Shown here in pieces: positions 40,740 through 51,323 of a stretch of DNA of 64,000 nucleotides (its first letter is position 1; every line of letters begins with the position of its first letter). The notes below the pieces were generated by a model. The model saw only the letters and a list, made by a program, of their open reading frames with translations, did not search any database and was not told the origin of the DNA. The translations under genes were made by a program, and so were the position numbers. This DNA is from Pochonia chlamydosporia 170 (taxonomy: Eukaryota > Ascomycota > Sordariomycetes > Hypocreales > Clavicipitaceae), in the NCBI RefSeq assembly GCF_001653235.2, contig NW_019154055.1, positions 62,001-126,000 of the forward strand, written 5' to 3'.

Positions 40740-42371
40740 GGTCTCAAATTCATTATAGTATTGATCTCTGGACATCGCCAAATCGCAAATCATTCCTCGG
40801 TATTTGTGCTCAATTTGTCGATAATGAATACGTTCTTCGAAAGGCGCTTTTGGCGCTTCCACAATGCCGCTTTTTCACATAGTGGTGAGACCATGGCAGC
40901 TCACATACTTGAAGTGATCAAAGCCTATGAGGTTGCCGAGAAGACTGGGTATATTGTTGGGGATAATGCCTCAAGCAATGACACCTGTGTTGCAGCTATT
41001 GGAAAAGAGCTCAACAAATTGGGGATTGAGTTTGATGAGAAGAAGCGCCGTATTCGTTGTTGCGGCCATACCATCAATCTCTCCCTGGAGGCGTTGCTTC
41101 TTGCAACAACCGTCGAAGCACTCCAAGCTGCTATTGACGCTGCGAAGGAAGAGGCAGATCTCACCGTCGTTGAAGCATTACGGGAGCAGCTTCGGGAGAA
41201 GCAAGGCAGGAAAGGCAAGAAAAAACGGCAAGCTGACGAAGCTGGATGGCATTCAATTGGCGCGCTTGGTAAGCTCCATACTATAGCCGTCTTCATCCGC
41301 TCCTCATCGCTTCATTCAGACGAATGGGAGAGCTTAGCCAGCAAGGCGTTTGGGATTGACAACGTCACGCGATGGAACTCATGGTTTAACCTCATCAAAA
41401 CGGCTGTGGAGAAGCAAGCGAAGTTGATGATCTTTTGTCAAAACCATCATGAAGTGCTCGGTGAGGCAGTTCTCTCGCCTCAGGATTGGGAGACTCTTGA
41501 AATGACGCTGGAGTTCTTACAGCCCTTCTCTCAAGCGACCCTTGTACAAAAGTCAAAATGGTCATCCCTTGATCAAGCCCTTTGGACAATGGATGTACTT
41601 TTTAAACATTACGAGCAGGCGAAGGTACGCCATCAATGAGTGACTACTTGCTAAGCTGCTAATAAAATTATCTAGATTAAGTAGGCTCACAACTCCCATA
41701 TGGTGAACTCCATCAATATGGGATGGTACGTCCCTGACAAGTATTACAAATCTTCTGACGAAGCTCCAGCCTATATAACTGCTCTCCTCCTCCACCCCAT
41801 GCGCCGTAAAAAATACATTGACTCAAATTGGGCCGCTTCTTGGAGTGAACCAGCGCTTCACGCAGCAAGAAAGATCTGGGGGAGGTACCAAGATTTGCCA
41901 CTTCAAGAAAATGTAAATGGAAGGGAAAATGAGAACCATGAGCTCTCAGAGTTTGAGAAGATTGCACAGGAGCCTGATGTCACGGAGAACGACAATGAAG
42001 ATGAATTTGAGAAGTTCGTTATAGCATCGCCGTATAAGATTAATTGTTCGCCTTTACAATGGTGGTGCAAAGAAGAGCAGAGATTAGAGTATCCTCGTCT
42101 CCACAAAATGGCTATTGACATTCTATCTATCCCGCCAATGTCAGACGAGGCAGAACGTGTATTTTCAGGTGTTAGACGAACAATCTCTTGGGACAGAGCA
42201 AGGCTGGGTGCTTGGATTGTGGAGATGACAGAGCTCTTAGGGAATTGGAATAAGAATGACCTTATTCGAGTCCTATATGTACTAGCTGGCGAAGAAGACG
42301 AGATTATCAGCCTTGTCGAGAAGGGCGACAATGATACAGATGTCAGCGGCTTTGACAACTTTTCACAGTAA
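40740..42371 (+). pseudogene. hAT transposase, 5'-truncated and frameshifted
   Basis: Homology starts at about 40750 with IHYSIDLWTSPN (first Asp) in one frame and continues to LLALPQCRF at about 40870. An extra T in a T5 run then shifts to the frame FSHSGETMAAHILEVIKAYE. That frame carries TGYIVGDNASSNDTC (second Asp) and RIRCCGHTINLSLEAL. A 60-bp intron (41625-41684, GTACGC to ATTAAGTAG) joins HYEQAK to AHNSHMVNSIN. The C-terminal part has PLQWWCKEEQ...PPMSDEAERVFSGVRR (Glu). The element abuts the previous hAT end at about 40718, which probably removed its N-terminus. Confidence 0.8.
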
Positions 42372-42423
42372 TATATACCTAGGTTGTGCAACGCTAAGTT
42401 GGAGGCGGAAGTTGCCGGTTTCT

Positions 42424-42510
42424 TATCAATATCAATATCAATATCAATATTGGCCCAATTTTCAATATCAATATCAATACGGGCCTTATCAATCAATATT
42501 GGTTGCTGAC
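42424..42510 (+). repeat. (ATATCA)n subterminal repeats of the second hAT
   Basis: Blocks of ATCAATATCAATATCAATAT alternate with TTGGCCCAATTT and CGGGCC, ending near TCAATATTGGTTGC. They lie 50 bp after the transposase stop and resemble the heptamer-rich tail of the hAT at 19.4-19.7 kb in placement but differ in sequence. Confidence 0.75.
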
Positions 42511-42597
42511 AAGTCTGCCAGCAGACACCTGGCCGTTTCTATCCTTTTGCCTTTTTGCATTTCGCGCAACTTGTGCATACTAACTGCTTTGATTTAG

Positions 42598-42868
42598 ACA
42601 CTGGCCACCGCCCTTACATGTGTGCGCTCTGCCGTGATACGTTTTCTCGAAGTGATATTTTGAAGCGCCACTTCCAAAAGTGCTCCATTCGCCGTGGAAA
42701 CCCAACCGGAGCGAGCCACCTGTCCCACCCTCAGGCTCACGTTAAGAAGAACGCCCAGACTCAGAAGACTGCTTGCTTGCCTTGGCAACGAGGGTAACAT
42801 GAACCACCTTAATGGTTTAAACAACATGCCCTCCGGCGGCGAGGTTCATCCCTTTGGCATGGTTCCTG
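42598..42868 (+). pseudogene. Captured fragment of a zinc-finger transcription factor gene
   Basis: A clean intron end precedes it (TACTAACTG branch, TTTAG acceptor), then TGHRPYMCALCRDTFSRSDI and LKRHFQKCS, a Cys2-His-Cys finger. The following sequence RRGNPTGASHLSHPQAHVKK is protein-like, but at about 42770 one base is gained or lost. The frame then continues as GNEGNMNHLNGLNNMPSGGE and VHPFGMVPV, where it fuses to the dispersed repeat. Having an intron end argues for DNA-level capture rather than retrocopying. The source gene is not in the window. Confidence 0.6.
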
Positions 42869-42871
42869 TCA

Positions 42872-43130
42872 CACTTCACGACTCGTTTGCATAACTGGAC
42901 GACGATCGGGCAGAAGATCCCCTGTGAATCGGGCAACGAGAGACTCTTGATTTTCTATCTAAAGGAATGGAATCATACGAAATTATATACTTATTGGAAT
43001 ACTGCTGCTTACGCAGCAGTATTACGATTTCCTATTGCCACTTTGCCACACTCGCATGTTTGCTTGACTGAGGCAGCATTATCTGACAATAGCATATTGT
43101 GCTTGCTTTGAATGAGCGACCTGATCTTGA
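42872..43130 (+). repeat. Dispersed hairpin-bearing repeat, second long copy
   Basis: Begins TCACACTTCACGACTCG and contains the hairpin ATACTGCTGC-TTAC-GCAGCAGTAT at 42999-43022 and the tail CAATAGCATATTGTGCTTGC to CGACCTGATCTTGA. The hairpin loop and stem differ from the copy at 38592 while pairing is kept. Beyond it a small inverted pair ACCTTGCA/TGCAAGGT flanks 43130-43160. Confidence 0.78.
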
Positions 43131-43182
43131 TACCTTGCACCACCGTTCTAAAGTGCAAGGTGTCACGTAGTATTTTACTCTG

Positions 43183-43955
43183 TTAAGGGCAGAGCTCGGG
43201 AGCCACATCGTCCACCTCGCCAAACCACGCGACGCCGTAACCTTTGTAGATACCAACCCCAATGGCCTTCCATTTTGATTTTCCCCACACCCCACTGTTG
43301 ATGAGAACGGAGTTGTGAGCTGGACTCATTTTCCAACCATGAAGTCCTCCCTGGGCCGTGGCGCCACCGGGATTGAAATACGCGATCTCAAAACCATTGC
43401 CTTTATAGCCGGCAATTTCCTGGGGCTTGGTCCACATGCAGGTGGCTGCCTTGTGATCATTAGTATAGCAACAAGGCGTCCATTTTCCATGCGACGACCA
43501 ACTGTGGAGATTGCATTTGCCTTGGAGATCGAAGGTATGTTGTTCGGAAAGATCGCGTACGTGTGTTTGAGCGACCTGGGAGAGTTTGGCAGAGACGGGA
43601 ATCGATTCTAAATGCTGTTTCTGGCGATAGGCAATGATCAAGTCGTATAGCTTCTTCTCTTCCGAACTGAGACAAACTGTTGTATTGGGATGGGACTGTT
43701 TGGGGAATCGGACGTGGCCTAACAGGACTGCAGGTAAGTTGCTAGTAGTCGAATTGCTAACAACAGGTTTCTCTCACCTATATTCTTACACCTTTCATAT
43801 TCTCTCTCGGCTGCCTCATACTTGCCCTGTAGGCCGAGGTTCAACACTCGTCCATCACGAGCTCCTCCGTATAGCCTTACATCCTGACCGGATGAAACTC
43901 TTCTTGACGCGACGAGTGCGCAAGCCATGAGACTGAAAAATATTACCGAATGCAT
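43183..43955 (-). CDS. Secreted CAP-domain (SCP/YkwD-like) protein
   Basis: Minus-strand exons 43955-43778 and 43727-43183 flank a 50-bp intron (GGTGAG donor, CTGCAG acceptor), giving 240 residues. The start is chosen because MHSVIFFSLMACALVASRRV forms a signal peptide; a longer in-frame start at 44030 is less likely. The CAP fold is visible after splicing: SSEEKKLYDLIIAYRQKQHL, VSAKLSQVAQTHVRDLSEQH (conserved His), GLHGWKMSPAHNSVLINSGV and KWKAIGVGIYKGYGVAWFGE. Four to six cysteines suggest disulfides. CAP proteins are secreted and bind lipids or act in host and cell-wall interactions; the role of this one is unknown. The gene lies just outside the visible limit of the left inverted-repeat arm. 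Confidence 0.82.
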
Positions 43956-45165
43956 ACTAGTTGGGGAAGTGGGGATTTGCGCAGAACTGTACAAAGTTAA
44001 TGTAAAAGGAATTTGAAGGTAACTTATCATATTGACATCACTGTCATATAAGAGGAATATCTCTCCGTGATTCTAGGAAGCGGGAACTCTTTATATAGTG
44101 GTGTCATAGGAGTTATTACACCATACTGTCCGGAACTCGCTTACGTTAACAAAAAGCTGAAACTTCATTCCTGGTCTGAATGGAACACCCTATGGCCTGC
44201 CAAATTCATGCCTTGTTTGCAAATGAGTGGACCGCATAATCTGACGTTGTCAATACATTTGGGATTTTGCGCGATATCAGACGCACTTCGCCTCAATTAC
44301 AGCTCAGCACTCTTGTTTTGAATGGAGCATTAATGAGGGTTAATTATAACCACGCCTTCCCTCCTGGATAAAAGAAATGATAGGAGAGATCTGAAACTTG
44401 ACATCTGATGTTGATTGACAAGCGGCAAGTCCCCAGAGCTACCCCTCCCGGGCTTCCTCTTGTCTTATAATAGTTGGGCAGGAGGAGATTGCTAAGCTAC
44501 AAATTTTCCCTATATTACACACAATTGAGATTGACGTAGGTAATCTGCTCGTTGACCCTCATGCGATTTGTGCGAGTCGCATCCCTGCTCGGCAAGAATA
44601 ATAGCCAAAGTCTAGAACGCTCGTAGCGGCAGTGGCAAGGTCGGATAGCTAGAGATCGCAAAGCTCTTGCCACCGTGGGCTCTGCGCCCAGTTGATTACA
44701 GCTAGTTACATCTTTCGGGACGGAAATGATGCGCCTGCTTGCAGCAATTATAGTGCACAGTCCCAGTCCTGGCAGCCTCCATCGGGTAATGCATGACATG
44801 ATATGTATAAATTTGTATCGGGATTTGTCTCAGCCATACGAAGGGGTGATAAGTGGTGTATTGGCCACGGTACGAGGCAATTAGTTCCGTTCGATGTATT
44901 CCGATTAACAGACCAGGCGGACTAGATTCTTGATCCAAATTGTTGTTTCGCACGAACGATGCTCGTTCTGAATAGAACGGAATCAACGGATGTGTACGTA
45001 CGTAAGACCACGAAAGAGTTCAAAAGGTATATGATTGGAGAAGAAATGAATTGAAGGAACCAGGCAAGTCTATCCTGATCTGGCAGTGCTGTCCTCAACG
45101 GTCTAAGTAAAGGGAGCCCGACAGGGATCGAGGGTAGCGGCTTTATTCAGCAGCTACACCAGCCC
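43956..45165. other. Noncoding part, mostly within left arm
   Basis: No supportable gene. Short frames around 44515-44986 lack motifs and are mirrored at 63049-63520. A small inverted pair GAACGA/TCGTTC lies near 44955-44970. Confidence 0.4.
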
Positions 45166-45572
45166 GAATTCCGCTTTCAGTTTTCAGAACTCTTTACCAG
45201 TAAGCTTAAGTATACTGTACCCAAATATAGCTTAAGCTTGTTTACTGGTCATCAAATCTCATTCCATAAGGCAGTAACTATGTTTAGTTACTGATAAAAA
45301 ATAACTTCTGTTGCGGTCGAATTCAGTATTCAGTTTTCGTAACTATAATTTACTAGTAAGTACAGGTGCACCCAAAATACCTCAAATTTGTTTCCTAGTA
45401 AATCTCGTTTCAGAATGCAGTAACTTATATTTAGTTACTGGCAAATAATGATACCTTAAAAAACTACCTCAAACATCGTTTACTAGTCAGCACATCTCGT
45501 TTCAGAATGCAGTATATTTAGTTACTGGTAAATAATGACTCGGTGTCCGAATTCTGCTTTCAGTTTCCGTAT
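45166..45572. repeat. Degenerate tandem array, left arm
   Basis: Units of about 100-115 bp share GAATTC(C/T)GCTTTCAGTTTTC, TTACTAGTAAGT, CTCGTTTCAGAATGCAGTAA and TATTTAGTTACTGGTAAATA. Three to four imperfect units are present, and TTACCAGTAA-type short palindromes recur in each. Mirrored at 62463-62869. Confidence 0.8.
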
Positions 45573-46891
45573 ACACCACAGGCTAACCAGCATTGGTTTC
45601 AGATTTCAACCTAGTACCCTGCCAGGGAGAGTTACGCCGCCACTACGCCGCCACACTTGAGTCAATCTTGTCAATCAATGCATTCCTCTATGGTCTCATC
45701 ATATCACGGGGGGCAAAATAATGCAGGCTTGGTGCAGCCCTGTCAGCAATCCTGCGTTGGTAACAAAGCCATACTAGCGGATAACCTTACGCCTTGTGTC
45801 TTGAGGAACGAAAAGGTTCTACCTCCGCTTTGGTGCGCGAGGATCGCATAGCGCCCTGTTCGAGCTGCGCCACGGTGCTCAGGTGCGCCATGGTGCCATA
45901 TGCCTTACCTCATATTCCAGCCACACTTCCAGCCCTGAATAGCAGAGTGTCAGATCAGACAACAGTTGCATCACACGAGCTGAGTACGGGTATGACGACA
46001 GCAAAGGTACCAATTGTATATTAAGTGAGAATTATCTAAGGAGCAATAATAACTGTACAAAAGAAATTGTTACAGTACAAAGAGCCTCAAGAGTTCCGTA
46101 ATGTGATGTGCTGGATTAGATCCAGTGTTCCTAATAGGCGGTCCGTCCAGTCCAGAGGCTTCAAACTGGATGTTAGATTCACGATGCCCCAGTTAATTTA
46201 CTACAGGGGTTGTGGTCGATTACTGAAGCCGAAAACTGATGATTGCATTCATTGATGCTTGTATCTTCTGTGCGCTCTCGTCGGGCGGGGAGACTTTTTC
46301 TCCCCTGCCTGATCGCACTGCCACACGCCACTATCGCTATAGCCAATTTTCCATTTTAGCGCCGTTTTAATTGCTGTGAAGGAGGTCACGCTTAAATCGA
46401 TATACTTGTTGGATAAAAGGATAGTAATTAAGGCGGAAGTACCTTGGTATTTTTGGTGGGAGGACAGATGGATTTTGACAACACACAATACACACACACC
46501 CAATGCTAAAAAACTACCTCCCTGGTAGCGTGACAATTGCACACTCTCCCGCCAATCTATCACTGGATAGTCTCTATTGATACACACCCAACTCTCAATT
46601 CGTACGCACCCCCACACATTCAGCCACAGTGCGCTCCGTCATCGGCCACCTGGGCAAATCGTTGCGAATATCTCCAATAACTAGTCCGTCCACAGTCATG
46701 GAAAATAAAATATGAGACCATTTATAACCTAAAGTACAGTGTTGAGCTACCTTCCCTGCTCCTTCTCCAAAGTTACGTCCTAATCCAACGCAACTGTAAT
46801 ACTGTCACCAACCTTTTCGATTCCCTTCCTTATTGTAAGCAGCGGATCCGTTACTTCCATATCATCCTCCACTTCCAGAATATTATGCTGC
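45573..46891. other. Noncoding part of left arm
   Basis: A 122-codon minus frame at 46249-46617 is conserved in the right arm only because the arms are duplicates; it has no domain. Otherwise no supportable gene. Mirrored at about 61141-62462. Confidence 0.4.
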
Positions 46892-47632
46892 TCAGTTGTG
46901 ATATACCCTTGTTTCTGAGTCTTTGCCATGCTGACGGGTAAGTCGAGTTGTTACTGAAACAGCAGTCTTTCTCCTTTTTCGTCGTGGTTGTTGGTCTGGT
47001 GAGTCTGCTGCATCTTCCTCGTCAAGAGTTGGTCCCAGTTCGAATTGACAGTAATTTCGACTCGCTGAGCTCTGGACACCACTTCGTGTGGAGCCTTGAG
47101 GAGCAAGTGGTTGTTCTGGGATTGCGCGTTCGTTGCCAAATGGCTCGTTGTTTCGTGGCCGACCCTTAAGTACTCCCATTGGAGGACGTTGTATTTGAAG
47201 AAGAGAATCGTGAATTTCTCGCGATGGTTTGATATGCCAAAATGGATCCAAGTCTTCCTTCTTTAGTGGCTCATCTTGACTAGCTAACTCCAAGAGTCTG
47301 TGGGCACAAGGCAAGCCATATTGTGCTTTCGTGGAGCCTGTGCAAGGTGGCAGCATCTTCTTGGATGCTTGGCTTGATTCCATAAGCCTATGGATCTCGT
47401 CCAGTTGGTCTAGTGCCCACCGAGTGACATTTAAGGGTAGCTGGCCAAGCCATTCTCTTCCCGAGAACTGGTTCCGAATTGTGGCATTTGCCCGCTGTAT
47501 TTTGTCTTTGTACAGCTGACGCTTATCGTCCATTTGTCGGATAAAACCGCCTCTGTTGATAGAACAAGCAAACTTGGAGTAATTGCTAGATGTCATAAAA
47601 TCATAGATATCAGGAGATGAGAGGCTGGCCAA
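46892..47632 (-). pseudogene. MULE transposase C-terminus with SWIM-like zinc finger, left arm
   Basis: The 246-codon minus frame has INRGGFIRQMDDKRQLYKDK, the SWIM-like segment PPCTGSTKAQYGLPCAHRL (the closing C-x-H is clear) and DPFWHIKPSREIHDSLLQIQ. It then has a low-complexity basic tail (RRKRRKTAVSV). This is the typical C-terminal end of fungal MULE transposases; the catalytic DDE part is absent. The identical frame occurs at 60400-61140. Confidence 0.72.
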
Positions 47633-47639
47633 CCACCTG

Positions 47640-48130
47640 GAATTTTATCAGAAGGCTGGTAGTTGTGCTTCTGAACTCATATAAATGACGTGAATCCCTC
47701 TGGCAAGAGAAAGAGAACAAGCAGGAATAACAAGAAGAATGATCTTGAGAAGAAGCTCAGTTAACAATGAGTCTCATAACGTGACAGATCCGGCCTGGAA
47801 CATTTTGGGGATCCTAGTCCGTAGCTTTTGTATGGTGCGTCTACTGAATTCTATCATAGTGCCTTCCTGATTGACCCTGCATTCACCCGTTCAACTGTTC
47901 CATCCGGCAAGGATTTCCCCCATGCGAACTCGAGTCAGAGGCGCAGCAAAATTACCTGATTCCCCACAGCCACATTGCCATATTTGGTTACAACACAAAA
48001 GCTTCACCAAACCAGGCTGAGAATCTATCAATAACGTAGTCCACAAGCGAGCGGTCCACACAAGCGAGCGGTCCACCCCAACCTACCTCGTTGAAAAGGT
48101 TCTACAAAAAAACAACCAAAACACAGGAAA
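47640..48130. other. Spacer between MULE and pogo elements, left arm
   Basis: It contains a direct repeat of CAAGCGAGCGGTCCAC (48047-48075), possibly a terminal motif of the pogo element, and degenerate MULE 5' sequence. No gene. Confidence 0.4.
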
Positions 48131-48134
48131 TCAA

Positions 48135-49797
48135 TTAATCTTCACTGCTATCGTCCTCATTAGATGCTTCCACGTCAATCTGACAAGTCCGCGCATTATG
48201 GCCAGTCTTGCCGCACACACCACATCGCCGTCCCTTCGTCTCATCCCGAGGCTTGCGACCTCGAGTTTTGCGATCTTCTTGTTGTATCTGGTCTTCCACA
48301 TCATTCTGATCCTGGAGAGCTTGTCCCTCGGCAATAGTCATGCTACCGCCTTGACGTAAACGTGTTTTTTTGGCTCTACGCCGCTTGCTTAGTAGTGCAT
48401 TTGCTTCCCGAAGTTGGTTGACCTCAGCCTTTAAGAGCGCGACCTGATGCATAAATTCCGCATGTTCCCTTTGTAATCTGATCCACAGCAGTTAAAATTG
48501 ACGTCGGCGAGCTTCCCTGATGGCGACTAATTCGTCTTTTAATATAGTCAGTCTGTGAAGTTGCCTCGGTTGGATTGTTTGGGGTCTTTGGAACCCACGG
48601 GTTTGGTAGCTCAGGTGCCTCTTCAACTGGTGTTGGAGTCCGTAGCCTTACATCTAGACGCGATAAGACACTATTTGGATTAAATGGAACAAGTCCTGCG
48701 CCTCTAAAAGCGCCTTGGATATTTTCTTTGGTCATTGCGGCTTTAAAGGCGGTGCAAAACGCGGGAAAGAAGTCGGCTTGTGTGATGTGTGTGATGTGCG
48801 CCCTCATAAGTCCTTCAATTTCTTTGCCATATGCCTTCTTTAGCGGCCCAAAACAGCCAACATCTAATGGCTGAAGAATGTGGGATGAATGAGATGGCAT
48901 GCAAAGCGTGATAATCTTATGGTCTCTGCAGAATACCTCGAATTCGGTTGAGTGGTGACTTTCGTGTCCATCTAGTATAAGAAGTCGATATGCGCCGCGA
49001 CTTTTAGGCTTAGTATGCTTTTCAAAGTGCCGGATCCAATCTACGGCTTTCTCATTTGTAGTCCAGCCGTTATGAGTTGTAGAGATAACCCAATCCTTTG
49101 GTAGCGCGCTATCTTCATACCAGTTTCCGAGGTGAAACTGCCCCGCAGCTATGATGAATGGCGGGATAGCTTCACCCTGGGAATTGATAGACTGGAGTAC
49201 CGAAACCCATTTTCTGTCACCTGGTTGAGCTAAACTTGGCTTGCCACGTCTTTCTGAGCTTGTAACTACCATTGTGGTTGAGATTACGCCCATCATAAAG
49301 CCAGTCTCGTCAAAGTTGTGGAAATCCTCGTCTTGTATGCCGTATTTCGCGACTGTGTTGCGTACAAGCTCAAACCAAGGCTTAATTATCTTTGGATCTT
49401 CGCATAAGGCCCTCTGGTAGTCATATCGACGCGTAAAACGCGTAGAGAGTTCTTTGCGGCGCCTAACGAAGTTTGAAGCCCAGTTGACTCCCACAGGAGG
49501 CGCGTGACGATCGGCGAGCAGACGATTCGCCATATCTTGCACACCACTAAGCCGAGGAGGAAATGACCGCGAATCTAGGTCGAGGATGTATTTAATAATC
49601 TCTGTTTCCTCTAGATTTGTTAGTTTTCGAGAATTCGGCATAATATCGTGCCTACATTGTATGTTATTACGTCGGCGTATAATTGTTGTCTTTGACACAC
49701 TATAGATCCTTGCAGCGGCTCGAATACTAAGTTTAGGGTTGTTTTCAAGTCCTTTGAGTGCTAGGTTTAATTGAGCTTCATTTGATGTGGATTCCAT
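48135..49797 (-). pseudogene. pogo/Fot-family transposase, left arm (1-bp frameshift)
   Basis: The main frame (49797-48424) encodes an N-terminal psq-type HTH (LSIRAAARIYSVSKTTIIRR) and a CENP-B-like HTH (PVGVNWASNFVRRRKEL). The DDE_1 catalytic core follows (DFHNFDETGFMMG, LLILDGHESHHSTEF, ILQPLDVGCFGPLKKAYG). At 48453-48455 an AAA run has one A more than the right arm, and the frame ends 10 codons later. The C-terminus continues in another frame (48452-48135) with MHQVALLKAEVNQLREANAL, a basic segment TRGRKPRDETKGRR and an intact zinc knuckle CGVCGKTGHNARTC. So this arm keeps the knuckle but breaks the frame before it. Confidence 0.88.
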
Positions 49798-49839
49798 TTT
49801 TTTTGGTAGAGATATTCGAGATGTAAAGAGCAGGCATGT

Positions 49840-49945
49840 AATTAATCAATTAATCTGAATCCGAACCTGGATTCAGATTAATTACTGAATCCCGCCTCGG
49901 ATTCAGGATTAATTATCGGATTCAACGATTAATTAGCTCCCGATC
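49840..49945. repeat. Palindromic TAATTAATC/GGATTCAG cluster between hAT and pogo, left arm
   Basis: ATTAATCTGAATCC and GGATTCAGATTAAT form a 14-bp hairpin with a 6-base loop, and further CTGAATCC/GGATTCAG words surround it. It sits between the two transposase genes and may contain a terminus of one of them. Mirrored at 58053-58158. Confidence 0.8.
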
Positions 49946-49964
49946 CGTCGAAACGCCCATATGT

Positions 49965-51323
49965 TTATTCTAATGGGACTACACGGGGTTCAATACCCTC
50001 AGACAACATTTCTATGTCTCTAGAATCCAACTCAGCGTCCATTGGTTCAGGAATCATATATGGCTGGTCCAGGAGCCCGCTCTTAATCCAGTGTTTCAAG
50101 CACTCCGTATACTCCACTATCTGTGCAGAGAGCCGACCTCTATCCCAAGAAACCGTACGTCGGGCCCCACTAAACACGCGTTCGGCTTCCGCTGACATCG
50201 CTGGTATCGAGAAAATATTTATTGCAAGATGATAGAGAGAGGGGTAGGAGGTTTGCTGCGTCGGCTCAAGCCACCAAGAAAGGGCAGAAGAGTCGCCAAT
50301 TGGCAGCGTTGGACCCTCGATGAATCGGCTGAATTCATCATGGCAAGATGACTTTTGGTAGATCCGTTTCTTGTATGCCTCGTAAGCCGAAAGGTCCTCC
50401 TCGATTTCTGGCTCTTGCTGCGGCTTGAAATCATCCCATAGCTTGCGCACGGCCGCAATCGCTGGGCCAATGTATTGAGGTTGGTCCTTCCATGCCTCCT
50501 TCAGATGTGCTTCTCTGAGGCTAGGATGAAGCAAGATTGCCGCAGCGTAGACTGGTGTGTCATCTGTACGCGTATAGTAATCGTCGAACTTGTACCAGCT
50601 GGTCATAATGCGATCAACCATGGTAGTGTTGTGCTGGAATTGCTCCATGGCTGCTTTGTAATGCGTAACAAGAAAGTCCATGGAGCAAATCACCTCATCC
50701 AAAGACGTCTTGTCCCATTGAGTGTCTTTAGTAATCTCATAGAAAGGTTGTAGAAAATCGTGGATCTCTTGGAGCTCCTGCCAGTGTTCTGGATGGAGGT
50801 AATCAAATCTGATGTCACTCTCTGAATAACGATCATCCATAAAGCTGTTAAGCTCTTTGCGGAGTGCGATGGCTACATGAATCATTCGATACCAAGAGTT
50901 CCATCTCGTCGAGTTGTCCTGCGGGATCATACGGCCAGCAGCCTGCAGGAACGCTTGGTAACGCTGGGTTGATGAGCGAATCCACACCACAAGATTGTGC
51001 AGCATACCGAGTGCCCCATATTGCCGCCAGGCAGTTGCCGTCTCCGCTCTTCCAACAGCTCCCTCCTGTTCCCTGCGGGACAGCCGTGAAACTTGACGCA
51101 ATGCCTCATCAGAAGCCTCCTTGTTCTTACCGAACAGAAACGCCTGCACGGCCAGATTTATGATATGGCCGTTACAGCGAAGTCTTCGATGAGTGGAATT
51201 GAAGCCACAGGTCTCGGCAACAGTGTGCATCATTGTGTCATTGTTGTAAGCGTTAAGAAGCGTAAAGTATCCCATCTTGGCGCGGACACCGTAGGAATCG
51301 ACGACCTGGAGGCAGAGACCCAA
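49965..51323 (-). pseudogene. hAT transposase, left arm, second catalytic Asp replaced
   Basis: The 452-codon minus frame lacks the N-terminal third (no BED finger, no D-W-T-S motif). An acceptor-like CCTCCAG precedes VVDSYGVRAKMGYFTLLNAY. The usual DNAxxND motif reads LNAYNND, so the conserved Asp is Leu here. The remainder is typical: HRRLRCNGHIINLAVQAFLF, DNSTRWNSWY, WYKFDDYYTRTDDTPVYAAA and PAMSAEAERVFSGARRTVSW with the Glu. From NAYNNDTMM onward it is duplicated in the right arm. Confidence 0.82.

Larger units (their letters stand above)
44035..51255. repeat. Left arm of long inverted repeat
   Basis: Pairs with 56743-64000. Positions x and y satisfy x+y = 107998 near the centre, 108032 after a 35-bp insertion and 1-bp deletion in the right arm, and 108035 after a further 3-bp change. 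Arms are 7221 and 7258 bases as far as the window shows. At 51255/56743 the match ends inside a hAT frame (NAYNNDTMM). The outer limit lies beyond the window. Confidence 0.95.

Noticed and set aside
46249..46617. 122-codon frame preserved in both inverted arms
   Set aside because: Preservation follows from near-identity of the arms; no motif, and the N-terminus differs because of the G-run.
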